Counted from the first letter of the stretch, positions 8,830 through 17,567 are shown. The stretch: 64,000 nucleotides of DNA from Pseudomonas sp. FP453 (GCF_030687495.1 NZ_CP117435.1:4654501-4718500), one strand, 5' to 3'. Numbers and translations: made by a program. Notes: generated by a model not told the origin, from the sequence alone.

Positions 8830-9735
8830 TTATCCAGCCAGTAGCGCGTCCACTTCGGCAGTGCCGGGGGACGTGGCCGGGCCCCAGCGTGTCACGGCCA
8901 ATGCCGCCGCCGCATTCGCTCGACGTGCCGCTTGGGCGGGTGTCAAACCACTCGCCAACCCAGCGATAAACACGCCCGCATGAGCATCCCCTGCGCCATT
9001 GCTGTCCACGGCTTTCACCTTGAAGCCCGGCACATGCTCGGCATTCACCCAGCACCCATTCGGTCCATCCCGTACCACGCGCAAAGCGCCCTCCGGCAGA
9101 TGGCGTTGCAGCTCGCCCAATGCTTGCGCCAACGTACCCGCGTCGGTAAAGGCCAAGGCTTCCGGGCCATTGCTGGTCCAGATGTCGATGCGCGGCAACA
9201 ACGCGACCATCAGCGGCGAATCCGCCGCCCTGACCAGCGGGCCCGGGTCGAACACCACGCAGATGTCACGCGGCAGCGCCAGCAGCCAATCGAGCAACGC
9301 CTGCGCCTTGCCGTCCAGCAACAGGCTGTAGCCGCTGACGTAGACATAATCGTCCGCACGCGGCAGCACGCCGGCCAAATCCTCGGCGCTCAACTCGCCC
9401 TCGGCGCCGAGATGGGAAATGAACGTGCGCTCGGTGCTCGCCTCGGTCAGCGACACACATAAGCCGGTGTCTTTATCGGTGCTGGCCGCCAGGGCCATCT
9501 CCACCCCTTCGGCCTGCATCGCCGCGCGCGCCAGGTCGCCGAAACGCCCGGTGCCATGGCGCCCGAGGTACACCACCGGCAAGCCGTTGCGCTTGGCGGC
9601 GGCCATCACGTTGAAACCGCCGCCGGCTTCAAAGCTGGCAGACCGCGCCAGCACATCGCCGCCGCTGACAGGCAGGGAATCCAGGGCCATGACCAGGTCG
9701 ACGATGACCTGGCCGGTGTGCAGCAATCTAGACAT
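8830..9735 (-). CDS. PfkB-family sugar/nucleoside kinase (YegV-like)
   Basis: 301 residues from the ATG at 9735 (a TTG at 9747 is possible but less likely). The N-terminal glycine signature is GGGFNVMAAAKRNG. The C-terminal PfkB signature is NGAGDAHAGVF, with the catalytic Asp in GAGD. Family members phosphorylate ribose, fructose-P, adenosine, pseudouridine and similar. The gene overlaps the permease stop by eight bases and is the last gene of a GntR / ADP-ribosylglycohydrolase / permease / kinase set. E. coli yegV is the kinase of an equivalent set. The likely substrate is the sugar or nucleoside freed by the hydrolase or brought in by the permease (inference). Confidence 0.85.
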   Translation of the reverse strand: MSRLLHTGQVIVDLVMALDSLPVSGGDVLARSASFEAGGGFNVMAAAKRNGLPVVYLGRHGTGRFGDLARAAMQAEGVEMALAASTDKDTGLCVSLTEASTERTFISHLGAEGELSAEDLAGVLPRADDYVYVSGYSLLLDGKAQALLDWLLALPRDICVVFDPGPLVRAADSPLMVALLPRIDIWTSNGPEALAFTDAGTLAQALGELQRHLPEGALRVVRDGPNGCWVNAEHVPGFKVKAVDSNGAGDAHAGVFIAGLASGLTPAQAARRANAAAALAVTRWGPATSPGTAEVDALLAG

Positions 9736-11194
9736 GGTGGCTCTCAACTAACGCCGGGCGACGATCAGCCGCGCCGCCCAATACCGCATAAATCCCACCG
9801 GCCACCAGGAAGGTCACGATCCAGCCCAGGCCGTTGTGACCCAGCCAGGAGTCGGACAGCGGCCCGGCAAACCAGATATTTTCGGCGGTGGTGCCGATGG
9901 TGGTGAAGCTGAAACCCAGCACAATCGCCACCGCCCACGCGCCGAACGCACGCCATTCCACGCCGCCGCGATACCAGTAGGCGCTGGTCGGGCTGACGTC
10001 CAGCAAGTCCTTGGGGCTGTAGTAGTGACGGTGGATCAGATCGACCACGAAGATCCCGACCCACGCGGTAATCGGCACCGCCAACAGCGAGATGAAGGTG
10101 ATGAACGGGCCGTAGAAGCTGTCGGCAATCAGCATGAAGTAGATGGAGCCAGCAAAGATCGCGACGATATCGACGATCACCGCGTGCACGCGCTTGACCT
10201 TCAAGCCGAGGGTCAAGGTGGTAAGACCCGCCGAGTACACCGAGAGGTTGTTGGACAGCAGCAACCCGCCGAACGCCGTGATCAGGTACGGCACGGCCAT
10301 CCAGGTCGGCAGCATGTCGCGGATCGCGATGATCGGGTCGGTGGCCGAGGCCAGGTCATTGTTGCCCACCGACAGCAGGCCCCCGAGGGTGATCAGCAAC
10401 ACCAGCGGAATACCCGCGCCAAACGCCGCCGACGCCACCAGGCGCACGGCCTTGACGCTGCGGTGTTGGTAACGCGACATGTCGGCGCCGGCGTTGGCCC
10501 AGCCAATCCCGGTGCCGGCCGCCATGGTGCCGACGCCGATGATCATCGCGCTGAGCGGCGCCGGGGTTGCGTTGAACACGGCGCTCCAGTCGATGGTGGC
10601 GCAGAGGAAGCCGCCCACCAGAACGTTCAGCGCGCCGAACACGTAGGTCGCCCACTTCTGGATCACCAGCAAGGTGGCATGGCCCAGGCCGGACACTGCC
10701 AGGGTCAACAGCACAAAGATGGCGATGAACAGCAGGGTCAGCAGGGGTGCGCTTTTTGCCGCGACCGGCGAGCCGAACAGGATTGAACACAACGACAGCA
10801 GCACGAAGGCGGCGGTGGTGGTGTTGACGGTTTCCCAGCCCAGGCGCGACATCAGCGAGACCAGCGTCGGGCCGATATTGCCGCGCACGCCGAAGATCGC
10901 CCGGGACAGCGTCAGGCTCGGCGCGCGGCCCCGTCGGCCGGCGATGGAGATGATGCCCACCACGGCGAACGAACCGGCCGCGCCGAGGATCGCAACGATG
11001 ATCGCCTGCCAGATGGCCAGGCCACGAAACGCCACCAGCGTCGCGCCCAATGGCAAGCCGAGGATGCTGATATTGGCCGCGAACCAGACCCAGAACAGTT
11101 GCAGCGGATGGCCGTTGCACTCGCCTTCCGGGACCGGCTCGATGCCGCGTGTTTCCAATTGCCCGGCGCTTTGGCCGGAAGAGGTGTTGCTCAT
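9728..11194 (-). CDS. NCS1-family purine/pyrimidine (cytosine-type) permease
   Basis: 488 residues and about 12 membrane helices. It begins with a soluble stretch, then FWVWFAANISILGLPLGA, the conserved helix 1 of nucleobase:cation symporter-1 proteins (CodB, PucI, Mhp1). Helix 6 has GIGWANAGADMSRY, also typical. It should import a nucleobase, nucleoside or related heterocycle with H+ or Na+. It occupies the slot filled by YegT (an MFS nucleoside carrier) in E. coli. The 3' end overlaps the kinase. A REP pair separates it from the upstream hydrolase, so an internal promoter is possible. Confidence 0.88.
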   Translation of the reverse strand: MSNTSSGQSAGQLETRGIEPVPEGECNGHPLQLFWVWFAANISILGLPLGATLVAFRGLAIWQAIIVAILGAAGSFAVVGIISIAGRRGRAPSLTLSRAIFGVRGNIGPTLVSLMSRLGWETVNTTTAAFVLLSLCSILFGSPVAAKSAPLLTLLFIAIFVLLTLAVSGLGHATLLVIQKWATYVFGALNVLVGGFLCATIDWSAVFNATPAPLSAMIIGVGTMAAGTGIGWANAGADMSRYQHRSVKAVRLVASAAFGAGIPLVLLITLGGLLSVGNNDLASATDPIIAIRDMLPTWMAVPYLITAFGGLLLSNNLSVYSAGLTTLTLGLKVKRVHAVIVDIVAIFAGSIYFMLIADSFYGPFITFISLLAVPITAWVGIFVVDLIHRHYYSPKDLLDVSPTSAYWYRGGVEWRAFGAWAVAIVLGFSFTTIGTTAENIWFAGPLSDSWLGHNGLGWIVTFLVAGGIYAVLGGAADRRPALVESHHV

Positions 11195-11259
11195 GAAGGG
11201 ATACTCCGGGTGCCGATATTGTTGTGGTTGTGGCAGATGTTCTATTCAACTCGGTCCAA

Positions 11260-11363
11260 TGTGGGAGCTGGCTTGCCTGCGATTGCATCACTGCAGTTCT
11301 ACTGACAGACCGAGGTGTCTGCATCGCAGGCAAGCCAGCTCCCACACAAGCCAGCTCCCACAT
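11260..11363. repeat. REP pair plus extra half copy
   Basis: Inverted GTGGGAGCTGGCTTGCC copies are followed by a second truncated AAGCCAGCTCCCAC. It lies inside the yeg-like operon between permease and hydrolase, where it could reduce read-through or stabilise the upstream message. Confidence 0.88.
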
Positions 11364-11378
11364 TTTGATCGGTGGTGC

Positions 11379-12380
11379 TTATCGAATTGCGAGTAACCCT
11401 TCGACCAGCGGCTGCAAGTCCAAACCATTCACCCGCTTGACCTGCTCCACCATCTCCTGCGGCCAGCACTGCATGCCCAGGCAGGCACCCAGCATGGCGC
11501 CGAGAATCGCGGCGATGGTGTCGGTGTCGCCGCCAAGGCTGGCGGCCAAACACAGGGCTTCGAAGGCATCCATCTCGCCCACCGCCACTTGCTGGGCCAG
11601 GGCAAACGACACCACCACCGATTCCTGGGACGCGACCGAAGTGCCGATCAACTCGTAGAGCAAATCGGCAAACAACGCTTTATCACCACTGCCGACACTC
11701 AAGGTGCGCGCCCAGCTGATGCGGGTGGAGATGCGCCCGCCGGCGATCCAGTGGCCATGGTGCTCGGCCTGCTGGGCGATCTGGGTGCCGATGTTCAGCG
11801 CTTCGCCCAGGTCCACGCCGTTGATGCCGGCCGAGACCACGGCCGCCACGGCGGCGGCGCTGGAAATGCCCAGGCTGGTGTTGTGGGTGACCTGGCACGC
11901 CTGGATCACGGCCTGGATAAAGTGCGCGGGGTCGCTGACATCGGCGGCAATCCCGACGGGCGTGATACGCATCGCCGCGCCGTTGGTGGTGCCATAACGG
12001 CCGGACTCTTCCGGCGTGTGGCCGGCGAGGATCATGTCGATCGCGCGTTTGGTCGAGGGGCCGAGCAAATCCTGGGAGCCCTTGGCGCGCATCACTGCTT
12101 CCCAGTCGATCAGGCGCTGGGCGAGCACGGTGGGTTCGATGCGGCCTTGGCCTGCCACCAGCAACTCGCCCACCAGGATCGCCTGCTCGGTGTCATCGGT
12201 GATGGAACCGGCGGGCATGTCTGGCGCGATGGGTTGGTCGGCGCCGGCAGCTTCCAGCGCGGTGATGGCACCGAAGCGGGCGCGTACTTGCTCGCGGCTC
12301 AACGACTGGGTGGGCATGCCCAGGGCGTCGCCCAACGCCAAGCCGTAGAAGGCGCCGAGGGCGCGGTTGTGCGGGGTCAT
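11379..12380 (-). CDS. ADP-ribosylglycohydrolase-family protein (YegU-like)
   Basis: 333 residues. Family hallmarks are present: GLALGDALGMPT near the N-terminus, SITDDTEQAIL (the TDDT metal-binding motif), a central NGAAMR, and C-terminal GGDTDTIAAILGA (metal-binding Asp residues). DraG/ARH enzymes cleave N- or O-glycosidic ADP-ribose links using two Mg ions. Shorter stand-alone members such as YegU have unknown substrates. The start ATG overlaps the GntR stop as ATGA. Adjacency to a kinase and permease suggests cleavage of a ribosylated metabolite for salvage rather than protein de-modification (inference). Confidence 0.88.
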   Translation of the reverse strand: MTPHNRALGAFYGLALGDALGMPTQSLSREQVRARFGAITALEAAGADQPIAPDMPAGSITDDTEQAILVGELLVAGQGRIEPTVLAQRLIDWEAVMRAKGSQDLLGPSTKRAIDMILAGHTPEESGRYGTTNGAAMRITPVGIAADVSDPAHFIQAVIQACQVTHNTSLGISSAAAVAAVVSAGINGVDLGEALNIGTQIAQQAEHHGHWIAGGRISTRISWARTLSVGSGDKALFADLLYELIGTSVASQESVVVSFALAQQVAVGEMDAFEALCLAASLGGDTDTIAAILGAMLGACLGMQCWPQEMVEQVKRVNGLDLQPLVEGLLAIR

Positions 12381-13090
12381 TTCGAATTCCCAAATTGCAG
12401 GTGCAGGCGGAAGTGCAGCGGGTCGAGCAGACTTTCGACATGTTCCATAAAGCGCTCGCGACGGTCGTAGGTGGTGCGCGAGGCCTTGAGAAACACGCTG
12501 CCGGCTGGACGGCCGAGCAATTCGGCATCTTCAGCATTGAGGGGCTCGGCGCCGATCCACTGGTCACCTTCGGCGCCTACATAGCCGTAGGCCGCCAGGG
12601 TGATGGTCAGGGAGTTTTCGATCAGGCCGACGGTGGGCAGGCTTTCCAGGCCGCCGGACGCCGGCATCAGCGAGCGCTCCAGGGACACGGCGGTGCCATC
12701 GGTGGTGTAGCGCAGGCGGTCGAGGGCAATGAATTGGTCGCTGCCGAAACGGCTGAGCAGGTCCGGCCGGGTCACGGCTTCGAGGCGCAGGATATCGGTG
12801 TTGACCCGCGCGCCGGTGTCGGCCAAAGCCTGGGCCCAGCCACTGCGTTGGTCGAGCACCATGCCGTCAAAGGTGACGATGGAGCCGACGCCGCTCTGGG
12901 TAGCGATGTAGTTGCGGCGTTTGAGCTCGGCGAGGGCTTCACGCAGGGTGCCGCGACTGACCGCAAACTCTTCGGCCAGTTGATGCTCACCGGGCAACAG
13001 AAAGCCATCGACCATCACCCCACCTTCGATACGGCGGATCAGTTCGTCGACGACGCGTTTTTTCTTATCAAATCGGACATGTCTAATCAT
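12377..13090 (-). CDS. GntR/HutC-type regulator with UTRA domain (YegW-like)
   Basis: 237 residues from the ATG at 13090. The N-terminal wHTH ends with GTLREALAELKRRNYIATQSG, the GntR recognition region. The C-terminal part has the UTRA layout (LERSLMPASGGL, then RTTYDRRERFMEHVESL). It is first in the operon with the hydrolase, permease and kinase, as E. coli yegW accompanies yegTUV. It probably represses this operon and releases DNA when it binds an imported or hydrolysed ligand. A TTG at 13096 is an alternative start. Confidence 0.87.
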   Translation of the reverse strand: MIRHVRFDKKKRVVDELIRRIEGGVMVDGFLLPGEHQLAEEFAVSRGTLREALAELKRRNYIATQSGVGSIVTFDGMVLDQRSGWAQALADTGARVNTDILRLEAVTRPDLLSRFGSDQFIALDRLRYTTDGTAVSLERSLMPASGGLESLPTVGLIENSLTITLAAYGYVGAEGDQWIGAEPLNAEDAELLGRPAGSVFLKASRTTYDRRERFMEHVESLLDPLHFRLHLQFGNSK

Positions 13091-13160
13091 GTACAAATTG
13101 ATAACCGAAAGCCGCCGTTGGCAGCAAGCGAATTATTTCAGGGAAATGAAAAAACCGGCC

Positions 13161-13721
13161 TCAGGGTTCCAGGCCAATGGGGAAGAACTCCCCGCCACTC
13201 CAGACGCCCAGCCAGTTCTGACCGTTGATCGGACGGCTTACCGCCAGCTCCACCAGTTGGTAGAACACGTTGCGATGCACGAGGGCTTCGAGGTTGGTGC
13301 GTACCCGCAAATAAGGTGACGGCTCTTCGGTGAGTGGGTCGATGACCACACGCAGCGGATGCTCCAGGCCAGCGTCGACCGTCTCGTCGACATTGGTGGT
13401 AAAGCGCAGCACCTGGCTTTCGCCCTGCCCTTCGACCGCCAGGGTCAGTGCGACGAACGGCGCATCTTCGACGCTGATGCCGACTTTTTCCACGGGGGTG
13501 ATCAGGAAGTAATCATCGCCATCGCGGCGGATGATGTTGGAGAACAGCTTGACCATCGGCTTACGCCCGATCGGCGTGCCCTGGTAGAACCAGGTGCCAT
13601 CGCGGGCGATACGCATGTCGATATGCCCGCAGAACGCCGGGTTCCACAGGTGTACCGGCGCCGGCCCCTTGCCCTTGGGCAGTTGGGCCAACAGATCGTT
13701 GGCCTTGGCGGAATCGGTCAT
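13161..13721 (-). CDS. DUF1285 family protein
   Basis: 186 residues. It has [18 protein letters not shown] (shown to 18), [11 protein letters not shown] and [13 protein letters not shown], the layout of the DUF1285 family common in proteobacteria, whose function is unknown. The ATG at 13721 is chosen because AGGAG sits six bases ahead; another ATG at 13727 abuts that AGGAG and is too close. It lies directly downstream of the DUF4823 lipoprotein gene (16 bases), suggesting a two-gene operon. Confidence 0.82.
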   Translation of the reverse strand: MTDSAKANDLLAQLPKGKGPAPVHLWNPAFCGHIDMRIARDGTWFYQGTPIGRKPMVKLFSNIIRRDGDDYFLITPVEKVGISVEDAPFVALTLAVEGQGESQVLRFTTNVDETVDAGLEHPLRVVIDPLTEEPSPYLRVRTNLEALVHRNVFYQLVELAVSRPINGQNWLGVWSGGEFFPIGLEP

Positions 13722-13737
13722 GGGCATCTCCTGTGTC

Positions 13738-14343
13738 TTACTGATCGCTCATGCCCAGCAGGCCACGGGCGTATTTGGCCAGGGGGCGGGCGATCAGGTC
13801 TTCTGGCTTGTTGTCGTGGAACGTCAGTAAACCGCCACGGCTGCGAATACGCACAGTATCAATCAAATACTGGGTGCTGGTCTCGATCAGCATGACCTGG
13901 ATCACACCGCTGTCGAGGCCGACGCGGTCGAGGGCTTCCTGGTCGGCCCACTCGTCGGCGTTGCCGATGCGGTCATCCGCCTTGGCGAAACGGCAGTACA
14001 GCAGGTAATGCGCGCCGGCGGCACGGGCTTCAGCCATTGCCTGCTCCAGGCCTTCCGGCTGGCGGGCGCGGCGCACCATGGGGAAATACTCGATGAAGCC
14101 GTTGAAGGCTTCTTCGGCCACCACGTTCGGGCGCGGATAGGCGCTGCCGGGCGGCACGAAGGCGCCCTGGGCGATAAAGATAAAGGAGTCCGGTTGCACG
14201 CGGATCGAGTTGGTACGACGGGTATCGCTGTGGTCCAGCAAGCCGGCATCGCTCATCTGATAGCGGGTGCCTTCGGCCATATCGCTGACGGTCATGCAAC
14301 CACTCAGCGTCAATGACGCCAGCAACAAAACCAGACTACGCAT
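13738..14343 (-). CDS. DUF4823 lipoprotein
   Basis: 201 residues. [16 protein letters not shown] is a lipoprotein signal with the lipobox LSGC, so Cys16 should be lipidated and the protein anchored to a membrane. The rest contains [17 protein letters not shown] and [11 protein letters not shown], matching my recollection of the DUF4823 family of pseudomonads; function unknown. The ATG at 14343 follows the run of non-coding-like residues in the longer frame and opens the signal peptide. Confidence 0.8.
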   Translation of the reverse strand: MRSLVLLLASLTLSGCMTVSDMAEGTRYQMSDAGLLDHSDTRRTNSIRVQPDSFIFIAQGAFVPPGSAYPRPNVVAEEAFNGFIEYFPMVRRARQPEGLEQAMAEARAAGAHYLLYCRFAKADDRIGNADEWADQEALDRVGLDSGVIQVMLIETSTQYLIDTVRIRSRGGLLTFHDNKPEDLIARPLAKYARGLLGMSDQ

Positions 14344-14430
14344 CCTAATCCTCCAGAGGCCGGTGACGGAAAACCGGCGAATGGGCGTGAGATGCAGAAT
14401 CCGCGCCATTCACAGACGACACCAATCAAA

Positions 14431-14518
14431 TGTGGGAGCGGGCTTGCCCGCGATGCAGGCACCTCGGTCTTACAGTGACATCGAGTGGATGCTATCGCAG
14501 GCAAGCCAGCTCCCACAC
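14431..14518. repeat. REP pair (mixed G/C and T/A variants)
   Basis: The left arm is GTGGGAGCGGGCTTGCCCGCGAT and the right arm is the inverted CTGGCTTGCCTGCGAT variant, so the two arms belong to different REP subtypes. Confidence 0.88.
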
Positions 14519-14551
14519 AAGCCCGTACGTACAGGGGAATTGAACGCGGGG

Positions 14552-15520
14552 TCAGCCGCCGATGATCTTCATGATCGTCGCACCGCCCGAAAACGCCACT
14601 TCCTGCTTGTCGCCCAGGGCTTTCATCAGCAGCCCTTGCAGCGCCGGCAATGCCTGGTGGCGCGGCTTGTCCAGCAGGTCGCCGACGTAGTGGCGGTTGC
14701 TCGATGACAGGCAGCCATGCAGCCAGCCGGTAGACGACAGGCGCAGGCGCGAGCATGTCCGGCAGAACGGCACGCTTTCATTGGCGATCACGCCGAAATA
14801 GCCTTTGCCGGGGATTTCATAACGCACGGCGGTGGCGTCCACCGGGGCATTGGCTTGCAGGTATTCGTGGCGCTCGCCAATCAGGCTGAGCAATTGCTGC
14901 AAGCTGACGAACTGCTGCAAAAACGCATTGGAATCCTTGGCCAGGTGGCCCATGCGCATCAATTCGATAAAACGCAGCTCGTAGCCACGTTCCAGGCAGT
15001 AGTCGAGCAACGGCATCACCTGGTCCAGGTTCTGGCCGCGCAACGGCACCATGTTGACCTTGATCTTGATCCCGGCAGCGCGGGCCTGGTCCATGCCATC
15101 GAGCACAGTGGCGAGGTCGCCGCCACGGGCAATGCTGCGGAAGGCGTCGGCGTCCAGGGTGTCGAGGGAGACGTTGATGCGCTGGATGCCAGCATCCACC
15201 AGCAGCGGCAGTTTGCGCGCCAGCAACTGGCCGTTGGTGGTCAGGCTGATGTCACTGAGGCCCATTTGCCCCACCGCGCCCATGAAGGCTTCCAGCTTGG
15301 GGCTGACCAGCGGCTCACCACCGGTGATACGCAGGCGGTCGATGCCCGCCGCTTCGATCAGGTATTCGACGCCCCGCGCCATGGCCTCGGCCGAGAGTTC
15401 GTCCTGAGCAGCCACCAGCCGCTTGCCGTTGGGCACGCAGTAGGTACACGCATAATTGCAGGCTGAGGTCAGGCTGATCCGCAAATTGCGAAAACGCCTG
15501 CCTTGACGATCAACGATCAT
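14552..15520 (-). CDS. moaA: GTP 3',8-cyclase MoaA (radical SAM, molybdenum cofactor step 1)
   Basis: 322 residues. The radical-SAM cluster motif is CNYACTYC (residues about 21-28). Then come RITGGEPLV, and NVSLDTLD of the TIM barrel. A C-terminal FCRTCSRLRLSSTG holds two of the three ligands of the second 4Fe-4S cluster. The protein ends in Gly-Gly, which inserts into the active site in MoaA. It converts GTP to 3',8-cyclo-7,8-dihydro-GTP. No other moa gene is nearby. A perfect inverted repeat lies upstream (15552-15583). Confidence 0.94.
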   Translation of the reverse strand: MIVDRQGRRFRNLRISLTSACNYACTYCVPNGKRLVAAQDELSAEAMARGVEYLIEAAGIDRLRITGGEPLVSPKLEAFMGAVGQMGLSDISLTTNGQLLARKLPLLVDAGIQRINVSLDTLDADAFRSIARGGDLATVLDGMDQARAAGIKIKVNMVPLRGQNLDQVMPLLDYCLERGYELRFIELMRMGHLAKDSNAFLQQFVSLQQLLSLIGERHEYLQANAPVDATAVRYEIPGKGYFGVIANESVPFCRTCSRLRLSSTGWLHGCLSSSNRHYVGDLLDKPRHQALPALQGLLMKALGDKQEVAFSGGATIMKIIGG

Positions 15521-15551
15521 GGATCACTCCGGCAGAGGATGATTCGGGCGC

Positions 15552-15583
15552 GCTAAAAGCTGACTGATAAATCAGCTTTTAGC
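15552..15583. promoter_or_regulatory. Perfect 12-base inverted repeat upstream of moaA
   Basis: GCTAAAAGCTGA, eight bases, then TCAGCTTTTAGC. There is no T-run on either strand, so it fits an operator or a leader hairpin better than an intrinsic terminator. It is 32 bases upstream of the moaA start and 53 bases past the TetR-family stop. Confidence 0.5.
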
Positions 15584-15635
15584 AAGAGTCCTTGCCTGAG
15601 TATATTCCTGGGGTACTGCGTCTGGCAGTAAATCC

Positions 15636-16289
15636 TTACGCAACCGGCGGTTCAGCCGGTGGCAGTTCGCTGCTGTGCTTGCGCTTGTTGCCCATGCGCA
15701 CGCCGATATCCATCAGGAACTGGAAGAAACCTTCCTGATCTTCCAGCACATTGCTCCAGAATGGCGAGTGGTACAGCGCCACTGCGCCGTGCACCAACGC
15801 CCAGGCGGCACAGTAGTGGAAATACGGCGGCACGTCTTCCAGCTTGCCTTCGCTGATGCGGCCCTTGATCAGCAGGGTCAGGCGTTCGAAGTTCGAGGCA
15901 CGGATCTTGTGCAGCTCCTCGACCATTTCCGGCACCTGATGGCCCTTGACCACCTTCTCTTCCAGGCGGTCGAACAGGCGGTAGCGCTGGGGATCGCGCA
16001 TGCGGAATTCGAAGTAGGCGCGGGACAGGGCTTCCTTGTCCTTGTCCACATCAGCCGAATGCAGCAGCTCATTCAAGTCGCGCTCGTAGTCGAGCATCAG
16101 GCGCAGGTAGATCTCGGCCTTGGACTTGAAGTGCTTGTAGATCGTGCCTTTGCCGATACCCACGGCATCCGCGATCATCTCGACGGTGACACTGTCTTCA
16201 CCTTGTTCGAGAAACAACTTGAGCGCGGTGTCGAGAATTTCCTGCTCACGGCGGCGAAACTCACGGACCTTACGGGGTTCTTTGTGCAT
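15636..16289 (-). CDS. TetR-family transcriptional regulator (PA2957-type)
   Basis: 217 residues from the ATG at 16289. The TetR DNA-binding domain is at residues 13-60 (FLEQGEDSVTVEMIADAVG, then GTIYKHFKSKAEIY). A large ligand-binding domain follows. The position next to tatD and holB matches P. aeruginosa PA2957. The longer upstream reading frame is not used because the family begins shortly before the HTH. Candidate operators sharing GACC/GGTC cores lie at about 16382-16396 and 16554-16567. Confidence 0.85.
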   Translation of the reverse strand: MHKEPRKVREFRRREQEILDTALKLFLEQGEDSVTVEMIADAVGIGKGTIYKHFKSKAEIYLRLMLDYERDLNELLHSADVDKDKEALSRAYFEFRMRDPQRYRLFDRLEEKVVKGHQVPEMVEELHKIRASNFERLTLLIKGRISEGKLEDVPPYFHYCAAWALVHGAVALYHSPFWSNVLEDQEGFFQFLMDIGVRMGNKRKHSSELPPAEPPVA

Positions 16290-16598
16290 GAGAAAGAGGT
16301 CTGCAAAGGTGACTGTGGGGAGGGTTGCGCAGGGCCACGAACACGTGGCGATACGATTTACCCGGTGCGAGGGATTATCCCGACTGAACGGTCGTTGGGC
16401 AACGCCTATGTGAACCCGCCGCACACTTAAGTTTCAGCGCGCCAACGATTTCATCCCTTGCAGTCAGAAATCATACGTAACAAAGGCACTTGTGCACCCG
16501 CTTAATGAGAACTCAAGCGAAGCGCGCGTATTCCAAATCTGTTTAAAAAACGACCAGTCGCGACTGGACTGAATCAGATACTGATCAATACTTGAACT
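16290..16598. promoter_or_regulatory. Regulatory gap between TetR gene and the sRNA; CCAGTCGCGACTGG palindrome and -10 of the sRNA
   Basis: No gene is seen. Near the TetR gene is GACTGAACGGTCGTT (about 16382-16396). At 16554-16567 is the perfect palindrome CCAGTCGCGACTGG, preceded by AACGA. The sRNA -10 is CAATACTT (16586-16593), resembling RpoS-type -10 elements, so the palindrome would lie just upstream of or over the -35. Confidence 0.5.
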
Positions 16599-16716
16599 GT
16601 CGGCGCGGCATCTCCCCCAAGTGACGCGCTGACCCTGGGTACCGACGGACTGTGTGCCCTGTTTTACTCCTAATGGTCTTAGCCCGGATTCACCCCCCAG
16701 AACCCGGGTTTTTTTT
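16599..16716 (+). ncRNA. rgsA: RgsA/P16-like small RNA
   Basis: About 118 bases on the plus strand between the TetR-type gene and tatD, the position of RgsA (PA2958.1) in P. aeruginosa. The 3' end is an intrinsic terminator: CCCGG (16683-16687), loop, CCGGG and eight T (16709-16716). The other strand has no T-run here, so the signal belongs to a plus-strand transcript, although both flanking genes are on the minus strand. The -10 is RpoS-like, matching the known RpoS control of RgsA. The start base is estimated from the -10. The name rests on remembered synteny, not alignment. Confidence 0.7.
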
Positions 16717-16718
16717 GC

Positions 16719-17504
16719 CTACGATTTGACGTGGGCCAGCGGGAACAGGCGCTTGAAGTTCGCGGTCGTCTGTTCGGCAAAGCGCTCAACGGATTCACCG
16801 CGCAGCATCGCCAGGTAATCCGCCACATCCCGCACGTATTCCGGCAGGTTCGGCTTGCCGCGATGGGGGATGGGCGCCAGGTACGGCGAGTCGGTTTCCA
16901 CCAGCAGGCGGTCGGCCGGCACCTGGCGCGCCACGTCACGCAAGGCGTCGGCGTTGCGGAAGGTGACAATCCCCGACAGGGAAATGTAGAACCCCAGGTC
17001 CAGGGCCGCCTTGGCCATGTCCCAGTCTTCGGTGAAGCAATGCAGCACGCCCGCCTGGGGCAGCGCGGCTTCGCGCAGCAGGGCCAGGGTGTCGGCGCGA
17101 GCGCCACGGGTGTGGACGATCACCGGTTTGCCGGTCTGCTGCGCAGCTTGCAGGTGCAGGCGGAACGAGGCCTGCTGCAACTCGGCGGCTTCGGGCTCGT
17201 AGTGGTAGTCCAGGCCGGTTTCGCCAATCGCCACGACGCGCGGGTGGTTGAGTTCACCCAGCAACCAGTCGAGGGCCGGGGCTTCGCCGGGCTTGAGGTC
17301 CAGCGGGTGGATGCCCACCGAGCAATCCACATCGGCATAACGCTCGGCCAGGGCTTTGACGTCGGCGGCGTTGTCGGCGCTGACGCCGATACACAGGAAG
17401 TGCCCTACCCCGCGCTGGCGCGCCGCTTCAAGGGCGGCGTCAAGGGAGCCGCCGTGCTGGGCAAGGTCGAGGCGGTCGAGGTGGCAATGGGAATCTACGA
17501 GCAT
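16719..17504 (-). CDS. TatD-family metal-dependent hydrolase
   Basis: 261 residues. It starts MLVDSHCHLDRLD with the HxH metal ligands. Next are GETGLDYHYEPE (metal Glu), VIVHTRGA, GVLHCFTED (His) and LVETDSPYLAP (metal Asp), the complete TatD set. Family members act as 3'-5' deoxyribonucleases or D-aminoacyl-tRNA deacylase-like enzymes in the cytosol. It lies downstream of holB with a 63-base gap; in P. aeruginosa pilZ sits in that gap, and here it is absent. Confidence 0.9.
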   Translation of the reverse strand: MLVDSHCHLDRLDLAQHGGSLDAALEAARQRGVGHFLCIGVSADNAADVKALAERYADVDCSVGIHPLDLKPGEAPALDWLLGELNHPRVVAIGETGLDYHYEPEAAELQQASFRLHLQAAQQTGKPVIVHTRGARADTLALLREAALPQAGVLHCFTEDWDMAKAALDLGFYISLSGIVTFRNADALRDVARQVPADRLLVETDSPYLAPIPHRGKPNLPEYVRDVADYLAMLRGESVERFAEQTTANFKRLFPLAHVKS

Positions 17505-17567
17505 AGGTAGTTACGACTTAAATCACAGAGAGTGTCTGGCCGACGATACACCCGTCGGCCACGGAAA

